In this document: piece by piece, positions 55,794 through 63,718 of the stretch | Position numbering within the stretch: the first letter of the stretch is position 1 | Layout: every line of letters begins with the position of its first letter | Assembly: GCF_008017755.1 (NCBI RefSeq) | Contig: NZ_VRTS01000004.1 | Span: forward strand, 186,001 to 250,000 | DNA: 64,000 nucleotides | Direction: 5' to 3' | From: Alkalisalibacterium limincola | Lineage (GTDB): Bacteria > Pseudomonadota > Gammaproteobacteria > Xanthomonadales > Xanthomonadaceae | Notes under the pieces: generated by a model | What the model was told of the DNA's origin: nothing | Databases searched by the model: none | Seen by the model: the letters and a program-made list of their open reading frames with translations, nothing else | Made by a program: the position numbers and the translations under genes

Positions 55794-57283
55794 TCAGCTG
55801 GCGGGAGCGAGCGCCTTGGCCAGCACCCGCAGCACGCCCTGCGAGGAGCCGTTGCGTTCGACGAAGTGCAGGTTGAGGCCGTCGGGGTAGTCGCCCGGGC
55901 CGGTGCCCGCGCCCTGCCCGGTCAGCACCAGTACCGGGCCGCGTCCATGGCGACGCTCGAGTTCACCAAGCGTCTGCACGGTCGTGAGCAGGCTCAGGCC
56001 GGAGTCGATGACCACCGCGTCGGGGAGCCCGGCCGACTCGATGTGCTGCAGGGCCGAGGCGCCGTCACCGGCCACGGTGACGCGGTAGTCATGCCGCTCC
56101 AGGCGACGGGCAAGGCGGTGCGCGCGCGAAGGGTCCTCGTCGACGATGAGCAGCCGCTGCCCCTGCCCGCTGCTGACCGGATCGTCGTCGAGTTGCTGCG
56201 CGGACGGCAGATGCAGTTCGAAGGTCGTGCCCTGGCCGGGGCTGGATTCGAGCTCGATCCAGCCGCCGTGGCTTTCGATGATGCGGCGGCACGAATGCAG
56301 GCCCAGGCCGGTGCCGTCGGACTTGGTGGTGAAGAAGGGAGTGAACAGGCGCTCCCGGGTGTCCTTGTCCATGCCCACGCCGGTGTCGCTGACCGCGAGC
56401 ACGACGGCACCGTTCGCGCCCTCGCGAGCCAGCACGCGCAACGTCCCGCCTTCGGGCATCGCCTGGGCGCCGTTGAGCGCCAGGTTGAGGAGGCACTGCT
56501 GGATCTCGGTGCGGTTCGCCCGCAGCTTCAAGCCCTTCCCCTTGCCGTCCAGCTTCAGCTCCACCTTCCGCGGCAGGCTGCCCTGCATCATCATCCGCAC
56601 CGCGTCGAGCAGCGAGTCGACCTCGATCTCCTCGTCGGGGCTGCCGTCGCCACGGGCGAAGGACAGCATCGACCCGACCATGTCCAGCCCTCGGCTGCGC
56701 AGTCATGCACCAGGTCGGCAAGCTTCACCAGCTGGGGCTTGTCGGAATGGTCGCGGATGATCGAAGGCACGATCAGCAGGGGCTGCAGGACGTTGCGCAG
56801 GTCGTGGCCCAGCCCACTGGTCAACAGGGCCAGGCTTTCCATGCGCTGGGCGCGCAGCAGCTCCGCCTCCGCCTGCCGGCGTTCGCGCGCCACCTCGGCC
56901 TCGCGCACCGCGCGCTCGGCTGCGGCGGCCAGCCGGGCCATGTTCTGCTTGAGGATGTAGTCGGCCGCACCCTGCTGGAGGGCTTCGATCGCCGTTTCCT
57001 CGCCGATCGTGCCGGACACGAAGATGAAGGGCGTGACCGGCGAGCGCTGGCGCACCAGCGCCAGCGCCTCGTGGCCGCTGTAGCCCGGAAGGCTCAGGTC
57101 GGACAGGATCAGGTCGGGCTGGAACTCGTCGAGTGCCCTGGCCAGGGCGTCCCCGTCCTCGACGCGCTCGGCGGTGAAGCACAGGCCAGCGTCCTCCAGC
57201 TGCCCGGTGACGAGCTCGGCGTCTTCCGGCGAGTCTTCGACCAGCAGGACGCGGACCGGGTGCTTGGGGTCACGGAAGGGCAT
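55794..57283 (-). CDS. Hybrid response regulator/histidine kinase REC-HisKA-HATPase-REC (frame broken near 56694)
   Basis: 496 aa (restored) hybrid signal protein without membrane helices. The N-terminal REC has RVLLVEDSPEDAELV, DLILSDLSLPGYSGHEALAL and lysine in ADYILKQNMARL. The kinase H box is SLALLTSGLGHDLRNVLQPL, then the ATPase with QQCLLNLALNGAQAMPEGGT, VSDTGVGMDKDTRERLFTPF and GTGLGLHSCRRII. The C-terminal REC has LLIVDEDPSRAH and the Asp of AVVIDSGLSLL, but the usual KP lysine position reads LHFVERNG, so it may not switch normally. The frame changes after HDCAA: adding one C (GCCCGAGGG) gives CAARGLDMVGSML. It is third in an operon 15 bases after the receiver gene. Confidence 0.88.
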
Positions 57284-57298
57284 GTGTCGTCCTCACCC

Positions 57299-57742
57299 TC
57301 AGCGCCGGTTCGGCGCCTCGTTGAGCACCGCCCAGAACCGGCCCAGTGTTCGCACCGCGGTGAAGAACTGGTCCACGTCGACGGGCTTCACCACGTAGGC
57401 GTTGACGCCAAGGTCCCAACTGCGCGCCAGGTCGCTCTCCTCTCGTGACGAGGACAGGATCACCACCGGGATGTGCTTGTGACGCGGGTCGCTGCGCATG
57501 CGCTGCAGCACCTCGAGGCCGTCCATGCGCGGCATCTTGATGTCGAGCAGGAGCACTGCGGGCACGTCCTCGTCGGTGCGGTCGGCGAACCGGCCCTCGC
57601 GGTTGAGGTACTCCATGACCTCCACGCCGTCCTCGACATGGACGATTGGATTGATCAAATTCGCTTCGCGCAGGGCGTCGATGGCCATCTCGGCATCCGC
57701 CGGGCTGTCCTCCGCCAGAAGGATGGTGCGGATCGTGCTCAT
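57299..57742 (-). CDS. Single-domain response regulator (Rcp1-like)
   Basis: 147 aa stand-alone receiver domain. The acidic pair is in TILLAEDSPADAEMAIDALR (E-D), the phospho-Asp in PAVLLLDIKMPRMDGLEVLQ, Ser/Thr in PVVILSSSREESD and the lysine in NAYVVKPVDVDQFF. There is no output domain. The insertion VEDGVEVMEYLNREGRFADR is typical of Rcp1-type receivers that partner bacteriophytochrome-like kinases. The ATG overlaps the stop of the upstream CHASE3 kinase by 4 bases, so it is almost certainly its cognate partner. The hybrid kinase gene follows. Confidence 0.92.
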   Translation of the reverse strand: MSTIRTILLAEDSPADAEMAIDALREANLINPIVHVEDGVEVMEYLNREGRFADRTDEDVPAVLLLDIKMPRMDGLEVLQRMRSDPRHKHIPVVILSSSREESDLARSWDLGVNAYVVKPVDVDQFFTAVRTLGRFWAVLNEAPNRR

Positions 57743-59538
57743 GAGTGGGGTGCTCCGTGCTTGTCGTGTTCCAGGTTGGCGGGCAGGGTGAAGTAGAAGG
57801 CGGCGCCTTCGTCGGGCTTGGCTTCCGCCCAGATGCGGCCGTGGTGGCGGCCGAGCACGCGCCGCACGCTGGCCAGGCCGATGCCGGTGCCGGGGAAGTC
57901 CGAGGCCTTGTGCAGGCGCTGGAACACCCCGAAAAGCTTGCCGGCATAGGCCATGTCGAAGCCGGCCCCGTTGTCGCGCACGCAGAAGCGGTGTGCACCA
58001 TCGGGCTGGCGTTCGCATTCGATCGAAATCTCGATGCGCTCGCGGTGCGAGGAGTACTTGATCGCGTTGCCGATCAGGTTCAGCCACACCTGGCGCATCA
58101 TGTTCTCATCCGCCACGACCACCGGCAGCGGCTGGACCTTCCAGTGCAGGCTGGACTCGCGCTCCTCGTGGTCGTGGATCGCGCGGACCTCGTCGACCAG
58201 CGACTGCATGTCCACCGCCTGCAGTCGCATCGCGTTGCGGCCCAGGCGCGAATACACCAGCAGGTCGTCGATCAGGCTGGCCATGCGCCGGGCGGCATCG
58301 CCGATGACGCCGAGGTAATGGGCCGACTTCTCGTCCGCGTTCTCGCCGAGGTGGCGGCCGAGCTTGTCGGAAAAGCCGGCGATATGGCGCAGCGGGGCAC
58401 GCAGGTCGTGGGAGACGGAGTAGCTGAAGGCCTCCAGCTCGCGGTTGACGTCCGACACCTGCGCGACCTTGCCTTCGAGCTGGCGGTTGAGTTCGCGCAC
58501 GCGCTCCGCGGCGGCCTTCTGGGCGGAAATGTCCGCCACGGTGAGAAGCACCATCGGCCGGGCCTGTTCGGGCATCTTCATCGGTCGGGCATTGACCAGC
58601 ATGACCCGCTCCTGCCCATCGGCGGTGGTCTGGCGCAGCTCGTGGTCCCACAGTTCACGCTGGCGGCCGGCCACGTCGCGCAGCCGTTGCAGCATCGCCG
58701 GGTCATCCCAGGCCCCGCTGCCCACGCGCGCGAGTACGACGCCTTCCTCGCATTCCCCATACAACTCTTCGAAGGCGACGTTGTGCAGCACCAGCTCCTG
58801 CTCCTCGTTGAGCAGGGCGATCGGGTCGCGTACCGACTGCAGGATCGCGCCGGCGTGGGTGCGCGCCTCCTCCAGCTTGCCCTCGGTCATGACCAGGCGC
58901 GAGATCTGGCGCTTGAGCACGACCGCGATGATGCCCAGCAGCAGCAACTGCACGACGGTGCCGCCGATGCCGATATCCCTGAGCTGTCCACGCTGGCGGT
59001 CGGTCTCGGCGATGCGGGGCTCCAGCAGGGCGGATTCCGCGGCGGCGATCTCGTCGACCACGTCGCGGATCGGGAAATGCATGACCACGTCGGAGAGGGC
59101 CCGCAGGGCCGTCTCCTCGTCCCCCGCCTTGGTGGCTTCCATCGCCTGGTTGGCGAGGGCCATGCGCTGCTCGGCCGACGAGGTCAGCCGGCCCACCCGG
59201 TTTTGCTGGTCGGGATTGTCGCGGGTCAGCTCGGCCAGCTCCGCCAGGCGCTGGGGAAGCAGCGCGTTGTCCCGCTCCATGCGACTGCGGATGGCCGGTG
59301 TGTCCATGCCCAGATGGAAGGCCAGCGTGGCGGCCTCGAGGTCGCGAAGCTTGAACGCGATCGCATTCGCCGTGGCGTACACCTTGTTGGTGTGGTCGAC
59401 GAGCTCCGAGGCGCGCTCGAGCGAATCCAGGCGCGAGCGCTCGAGCAGCAGCGGCGCCACGATGATGATGACGATCGCCAGCAGCAGCGCGGGAAGCGCC
59501 CACCGGCGCCAGTGAACTTGGAGAACGCTTTGCCCCAT
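57739..59538 (-). CDS. Membrane sensor histidine kinase with CHASE3-like domain and PAS-like region
   Basis: 599 aa kinase from ATG 59538, preceded by AGGAAGG. The first membrane helix is residues 12-31 (RWALPALLLAIVIIIVAPLL). A periplasmic helical CHASE3-like domain follows (SELVDHTNKVYATANAIAFK; DVVMHFPIRDVVDEIAAAES), then a second helix (about residues 187-208, GTVVQLLLLGIIAVVLKRQI). A PAS-like region (VRDPIALLNEEQELVLHN) precedes HisKA (EAFSYSVSHDLRAPLRHIAG) and HATPase (NLIGNAIKYSSH, DNGAGFDMAYAGKLFGVFQR, GTGIGLASVRRVL). The sequence type is like the CHASE3-kinase with Rcp1 partner. The signal is unknown. It leads the three-gene signalling operon. Confidence 0.92.
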   Translation of the reverse strand: MGQSVLQVHWRRWALPALLLAIVIIIVAPLLLERSRLDSLERASELVDHTNKVYATANAIAFKLRDLEAATLAFHLGMDTPAIRSRMERDNALLPQRLAELAELTRDNPDQQNRVGRLTSSAEQRMALANQAMEATKAGDEETALRALSDVVMHFPIRDVVDEIAAAESALLEPRIAETDRQRGQLRDIGIGGTVVQLLLLGIIAVVLKRQISRLVMTEGKLEEARTHAGAILQSVRDPIALLNEEQELVLHNVAFEELYGECEEGVVLARVGSGAWDDPAMLQRLRDVAGRQRELWDHELRQTTADGQERVMLVNARPMKMPEQARPMVLLTVADISAQKAAAERVRELNRQLEGKVAQVSDVNRELEAFSYSVSHDLRAPLRHIAGFSDKLGRHLGENADEKSAHYLGVIGDAARRMASLIDDLLVYSRLGRNAMRLQAVDMQSLVDEVRAIHDHEERESSLHWKVQPLPVVVADENMMRQVWLNLIGNAIKYSSHRERIEISIECERQPDGAHRFCVRDNGAGFDMAYAGKLFGVFQRLHKASDFPGTGIGLASVRRVLGRHHGRIWAEAKPDEGAAFYFTLPANLEHDKHGAPHS

Positions 59539-59704
59539 GGATCCTTCCTGGTTACCCCTACCACCGGCGGGAGGGATCGGCTGCCCGTCGTTTGCAACGA
59601 CAAAGCGGAAGCAAGAATGCCAGCTTGCCAATTCACAAGTCTGAACGAAAAACCTTGGGTGTTTAGCTACCGCAGCGGCACGGTGGCCGGGCTAGAATGC
59701 CGTG

Positions 59705-60274
59705 ATGCCGCTCCAGCCCGCGCACAGCCTCTGCGAACAGTTCCTCATCGCCATGCCGGCGATGGCCGACCCCCATTTCAGCCGGGGCGTGGCCTTGCTG
59801 TGCCAGCATGACGCGCAGGGGGCGATGGGGCTGGTGGTGAACCGGCTTTCGGAATACTGCCTCGGCGATGTCCTGGGGCAGATGGGCATCGAGACGGATT
59901 CCCTGGCGTTGGCGCGCCGGCCGGTGCTGGCGGGTGGCCCGGTCAATCCCGAGCGCGGCTTCGTGCTGCACGACGACCCGCGAAGCTTCGATTCGACACT
60001 GGTCGTTCGTGACGGCCTGTACGTGACGACCTCGCGGGACATCCTGGAAGCCATGGCCCGCGACGATGGCCCCGCGCGCAGCCTGGTCATGCTCGGCTGC
60101 GCGGGATGGGAAGCGGGCCAGCTGGAGTCGGAGATCCTCGACAACGCGTGGCTGACGCTCGAGGCCAGCGAGGACCTGATCTTCTCGGAGCCGCTGGAAA
60201 GCCGCTGGCAGGCGGCCGTCGCCCGACTGGGCGTCGACCCGGGCCGGCTGACCGATTACGCCGGCCACGCATGA
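59705..60274 (+). CDS. algH: AlgH/YqgE family protein
   Basis: 189 aa UPF0301 protein (AlgH/YqgE). Motifs are QFLIAMPAMADPHFSRGVAL, GAMGLVVNRLSEYCLGDVLG, LAGGPVNPERGFVLHD and LVMLGCAGWEAGQLESEILD, all diagnostic. It is called a transcriptional regulator of alginate in old literature, but the true function is unknown. ATG 59705 is preferred over GTG 59702. A TAGAAT box ends only 6 bases before the ATG, which may mean a leaderless or near-leaderless message. Stop and ruvX start overlap (ATGA), giving the widespread algH-ruvX pair. Confidence 0.94.
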   Translation: MPLQPAHSLCEQFLIAMPAMADPHFSRGVALLCQHDAQGAMGLVVNRLSEYCLGDVLGQMGIETDSLALARRPVLAGGPVNPERGFVLHDDPRSFDSTLVVRDGLYVTTSRDILEAMARDDGPARSLVMLGCAGWEAGQLESEILDNAWLTLEASEDLIFSEPLESRWQAAVARLGVDPGRLTDYAGHA

Positions 60275-60729
60275 ACTCCGACGGACCCGCGCTGGGCTTC
60301 GACATCGGGTCGAAGATCATTGGCGTGGCGATCTGCAACCCCTTGACGGACGGCGTGCGCGACCTGGGCATCGTCACCGTGGGTGAGCGGGGCCTGGACT
60401 GGGCACGCGTCGATGCCCTGGTTGCGGACTGGGCGCCCGCGGCGCTGGTGGTGGGCGATCCCCTGCAGCTCGACCCGGAGGCCCCGGACCAGCCCAATCG
60501 CGCTCGCGCGCTGCGGTTTGCCCGGCAGGCCAGGCAACGCTACGCCCTCCCGGTGTATCTGGTTGACGAGCGCGACACGTCGAAGGAAGCTGCGCGCCGT
60601 TTCGCCGCCGATCGCGCCCGCGGCACCCGCCGCCGGCGCGATGCCGCGCGCATCGACGCGCTGGCTGCGGTATTGATTCTGGAGCGCTGGCTGATGCAGC
60701 CCGGCTCCGCGACCGAGGTGAACCCGTGA
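60271..60729 (+). CDS. ruvX: Putative pre-16S rRNA nuclease YqgF/RuvX
   Basis: RNase-H-fold nuclease YqgF implicated in maturing the 16S rRNA 5' end, also called RuvX, a possible resolvase. 152 aa. The motif GFDIGSKIIGVAICNPLTD carries the first catalytic Asp, LVVGDPLQLDPEAPDQPNRA is the GxPLxxDG-type core, VDERDTSKEA carries the second acidic residues, and RRDAARIDALAAVLILE the third Asp. It is translationally coupled with algH (ATGA) and with pyrB (GTGA). The length is slightly over the usual 138 because of the C-terminal tail QPGSATEVNP. Confidence 0.94.
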   Translation: MNSDGPALGFDIGSKIIGVAICNPLTDGVRDLGIVTVGERGLDWARVDALVADWAPAALVVGDPLQLDPEAPDQPNRARALRFARQARQRYALPVYLVDERDTSKEAARRFAADRARGTRRRRDAARIDALAAVLILERWLMQPGSATEVNP

Positions 60730-61685
60730 CGAATCCAATCCAGTGCGACAACGAGGGCCGGTTGCGACACCTGCTGACGCTCGAGGGCTTGCCGCGCGGG
60801 GCGCTCGAAGCACTGCTCGACCGGGCCCAGGCGCTGACCGAAGCCGCGCGAGGCGGCACGTCGTTGCGTGGCCGCCTGGCGGGTCGCACCGCGTGCACGC
60901 TGTTCTTCGAACCCTCCACCCGCACCCGCGGCAGCTTCCAGCTCGCGGCCCAGCGACTGGGCATGGACGTGGTCAACGTCGACGTCTCCACCTCGTCGGC
61001 CAAGAAGGGCGAGACCGACCTGGACACGCTGCGGACGCTCGAGGCCATGGGCGTGGACGCCTTCATCGTGCGCCATGGGCACAGCGGTGCAGTCGACGAC
61101 CTGGCGGCCGGGGCGGCGGCCGGGACCGTGCTGGTCAACGGCGGTGACGGGACCCGCGCCCACCCGACCCAGGGACTGCTGGACATGTTGACCCTGCGCC
61201 AGGCCAAGGGCCAGGACTTCTCGGGCCTGAAGGTGGTGGTGGTGGGCGACGTGCGTCATTCGCGCGTGGCGCGCTCCGACATCCACGCCTTGAAGGCCCT
61301 GGGCATCGGTGAGTTGCGTGTGTGCGGGCCCGCCGGGCTGCTGCCCGACCGGGCCGACCCGTTGTTGGCTGGCGTGGTTTCCACGGCGTCGCTGGACGAG
61401 GCGGTCGAGGGCGTCGATGCGGTGTTCATGCTGCGACTGCAGCGCGAGCGCATGGAGGAGGGCCTGGTGCCCTCGCTGGACGGGTACTTCGCCGCCTACG
61501 GGCTGGACGAGCGTCGCCTGGCCCGGGCCCGGCCCGATGCCGTCGTCCTGCATCCGGGCCCGATGAACCGGGGCGTGGAGATTTCTCCGGAGGTGGCCGA
61601 CGGACCGCGCTCGCTGATCCTGCGCCAGGTGGCCAACGGGGTCGCGGTGCGCATGGCCGTGCTGGAGCAGCTGCTGGCCGGATAG
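60726..61685 (+). CDS. pyrB: Aspartate carbamoyltransferase catalytic chain
   Basis: PyrB condenses carbamoyl phosphate and aspartate, the first committed step of pyrimidine synthesis. 319 aa from GTG 60726. The carbamoyl-phosphate site is FFEPSTRTRGSFQLAAQRLG, followed by VDVSTSSAKKGETDLDTLRT (Ser-Lys loop), AHPTQGLLDMLTLRQAKG, VGDVRHSRVARSDIHALKAL, MLRLQRERM and HPGPMNRGVEISPEVADGPR. This is the class with long N-terminus (B. subtilis / Pseudomonas-like). Pseudomonas-type enzymes need an inactive DHOase (PyrC') partner encoded next to pyrB; here the next gene is tonB-like on the other strand, so no such partner is adjacent. Confidence 0.96.
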   Translation: MTNPIQCDNEGRLRHLLTLEGLPRGALEALLDRAQALTEAARGGTSLRGRLAGRTACTLFFEPSTRTRGSFQLAAQRLGMDVVNVDVSTSSAKKGETDLDTLRTLEAMGVDAFIVRHGHSGAVDDLAAGAAAGTVLVNGGDGTRAHPTQGLLDMLTLRQAKGQDFSGLKVVVVGDVRHSRVARSDIHALKALGIGELRVCGPAGLLPDRADPLLAGVVSTASLDEAVEGVDAVFMLRLQRERMEEGLVPSLDGYFAAYGLDERRLARARPDAVVLHPGPMNRGVEISPEVADGPRSLILRQVANGVAVRMAVLEQLLAG

Positions 61686-61688
61686 GCG

Positions 61689-62579
61689 CTACTGGTCTAT
61701 CAGTTGGCCACCGATCGTCCATTCCCAGGTGCGGGTGATGTGCAGCACGTCGGGATCGTCGGCCGTCCGCGGCAGCGGCTGGAAGGGTTCGGCCAGGCGC
61801 ACCACGCGCACGGCCGCCTGGTCCAGGATCGGGTATCCGCTGGCGCGCACGATGTCGATGCTGTCGATGCTGCCGTCGCGCCGGACCCCGACGGTCATCA
61901 TCACCCTTCCGGTCAGTCGGCGCCGACGGGCCTCCTCGGGATAATTGAGGTTGCCCACGCGTTCGACCCGGCTGACCCAGGAACGCATGTAGGCCGCGTA
62001 CTCGTACTCGCGGGTGCTGGCGCTGATGAACTTGCGGCTGGGTCGCCTGGCCAGCAGTTCGGCATCGCGTTCGATCTCCGCGGCCAATCGCGCCATCTCC
62101 AGGCTCAGCTCGATGTTCTCCTCGCCGGTGGGCAAGGGTTCGTCGGGGCGCTCGGGGGTGTCCTCGGGGCGCGCCACGACGGTGTCGCTGGCTGTCGCGC
62201 TGACGACCCGCGGGCTGGCCACCGGCTGCGGTGGTGGCGCCTGGGCACGCACGGGCTGCGGCGCGATGCCGGGATCCTCCTTCGGTACCGGCGCGGGTTG
62301 CGGCTCGCGCGGGCGCTCGGGGGTCTCGCTTTCACCACCACCCTGCTGGCTTGCCTGGGCCAGGAAGTCGGCCTCCTCCGGCGGCTGCCGCTGGCTGGTT
62401 TCCACCAGGATCACGTCCAGGGTAGGCAGCAGCGGCGCCGAACGCTCGGCGGTGAAGCCCAGGCCGAGCAGGACGATGCCGTGGATGATCAACGACAGCG
62501 CCAGCGTGGCGCCGAGCCGGTCCCCCGCGCCGATGCTGGGCCCCGTGCCGGGCGAGGGTCCGCTTCGATCCAACGTCAT
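61689..62579 (-). CDS. TonB-family energy transducer
   Basis: 296 aa TonB-like protein that couples the proton-motive force of ExbBD to outer-membrane receptors, or a related TonB C-terminal-domain protein. One membrane helix (about residues 23-44, LGATLALSLIIHGIVLLGLG, including the SH-type His used by TonB) precedes a long Pro/Glu/Ala-rich periplasmic spacer (PERPREPQPAPVPKEDPGI). The C-terminal domain is LNYPEEARRRRLTGRVMMTV, then GVRRDGSIDSIDIVRASG and the last ASGYPILDQAAVRVVRLAEP. No exbB/exbD is adjacent. gshB lies 1 base upstream on the same strand, a gene order common in gammaproteobacteria. Confidence 0.9.
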   Translation of the reverse strand: MTLDRSGPSPGTGPSIGAGDRLGATLALSLIIHGIVLLGLGFTAERSAPLLPTLDVILVETSQRQPPEEADFLAQASQQGGGESETPERPREPQPAPVPKEDPGIAPQPVRAQAPPPQPVASPRVVSATASDTVVARPEDTPERPDEPLPTGEENIELSLEMARLAAEIERDAELLARRPSRKFISASTREYEYAAYMRSWVSRVERVGNLNYPEEARRRRLTGRVMMTVGVRRDGSIDSIDIVRASGYPILDQAAVRVVRLAEPFQPLPRTADDPDVLHITRTWEWTIGGQLIDQ

Positions 62580-62580
62580 C

Positions 62581-63537
62581 TCAGCTGGCGTCGGCCAGGC
62601 GGGCCTCGATCGCGTCGAACATGTGCCCGGCGATGTTGGTCCCGTACTGCGCGTCGATCTCGCGGATGCATGTCGGACTCGTCACGTTGACTTCGGTGAG
62701 GTAGTCACCGATCACGTCCAGGCCGACGAACACCATGCCGCGGCGCTTGAGCTCCGGTCCGACTTCGGCGGCGATCCAGCGGTCGCGTTCGCTGAGCTCG
62801 CGGCCTTCGCCCCGGCCGCCTACCGCCAGGTTGCCGCGGAACTCCCCGCCTTGCGGGATGCGCGCCAGCGCGTAGGGCATCGGCTCGCCCTCCACCAGCA
62901 GGATGCGCTTGTCGCCTTCGCGGATCTCGGGCAGGTAGCGCTGCGCCATGGCCAGCTCCCGGCCGCCCCCGGTCAGCGTCTCCAGCACCACGTTGGTGTT
63001 GTCGTCGCCGTGGCGCACCCGGAAGATCGAGCGGCCACCCATGCCGTCGAGCGGCTTGAGCACGCAGTCCCCGTGCTCGGCGATGAAGGCCTTGAGGTCC
63101 GCCGCCTGGCGCGAGACCAGGGTCGGCGGGCAGCACTGCGGAAACAGCAACGCGGCGAGCTTTTCGTTCAGGTCGCGCAGGCCCTGGGGGTCGTTGACCA
63201 CGAGGGCCCCGTCGCGCTGGGCCAGGTCGAGGATCTGGGTGTCGTGGATGAAGTTGGCGTCCACCGGCGGGTCCTTGCGCATCAGGACCACGTCGAAACC
63301 GCCCAGGTCCACCGCCCGGGCCTCGCCCAGCTCGTGGAAGTCGCGGGCCTGGTCGCTCACCCGGACCGGTGCGGCGACGGCCGTGGCCCGCCCCCCGGCG
63401 GTGCCGAGGCTCCCCGGACGCACGTAGTGCATGTCCAGCCCGCGCCTCTGGCCTTCCAGCAGCATCGCGAAAGTGGAGTCCTTGGCCGTCGAGATCGACT
63501 CGATCGGATCCATGATGACGGCAACCGTGAACGGCAT
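62581..63537 (-). CDS. gshB: Glutathione synthetase
   Basis: GshB joins gamma-glutamylcysteine and glycine with ATP. 318 aa from ATG 63537. The N-terminal AVIMDPIESISTAKDSTFAM is diagnostic. It is followed by DVVLMRKDPPVDANFIHDTQ, the ATP-grasp loop VLKPLDGMGGRSIFRV, and VGLDVIGDYLTEVNVTSPTC, ending with AGHMFDAIEARL. Its stop is 1 base before the tonB-like start, so both are probably co-transcribed. It is divergent from pilG across 181 bases. Confidence 0.97.
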   Translation of the reverse strand: MPFTVAVIMDPIESISTAKDSTFAMLLEGQRRGLDMHYVRPGSLGTAGGRATAVAAPVRVSDQARDFHELGEARAVDLGGFDVVLMRKDPPVDANFIHDTQILDLAQRDGALVVNDPQGLRDLNEKLAALLFPQCCPPTLVSRQAADLKAFIAEHGDCVLKPLDGMGGRSIFRVRHGDDNTNVVLETLTGGGRELAMAQRYLPEIREGDKRILLVEGEPMPYALARIPQGGEFRGNLAVGGRGEGRELSERDRWIAAEVGPELKRRGMVFVGLDVIGDYLTEVNVTSPTCIREIDAQYGTNIAGHMFDAIEARLADAS

Positions 63538-63621
63538 CGCAGATATCCCGCTGGCAAACACTGGTATCGTAGCAGGGCACCTGGTGGCGGATCATGGACG
63601 GCCGAAGGTCGACCGCCGCGC

Positions 63622-63650
63622 TTGACTTGCACGGTGATCACTGGGATACA
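63622..63650 (+). promoter_or_regulatory. Possible sigma70 promoter for pilG
   Basis: TTGACT (63622-63627, 5 of 6 to the -35 consensus), 17-base spacer, GATACA (63645-63650, 3 of 6 to -10), about 69 bases upstream of the pilG ATG in the intergenic region with gshB. Weak -10; inference only. Confidence 0.4.
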
Positions 63651-63718
63651 GACTTGGGGAGCGGCCTTCACGCGCCGTTACCATTTGGGCGCCGAAACAC
63701 CTGCGCATGGGGATATGG

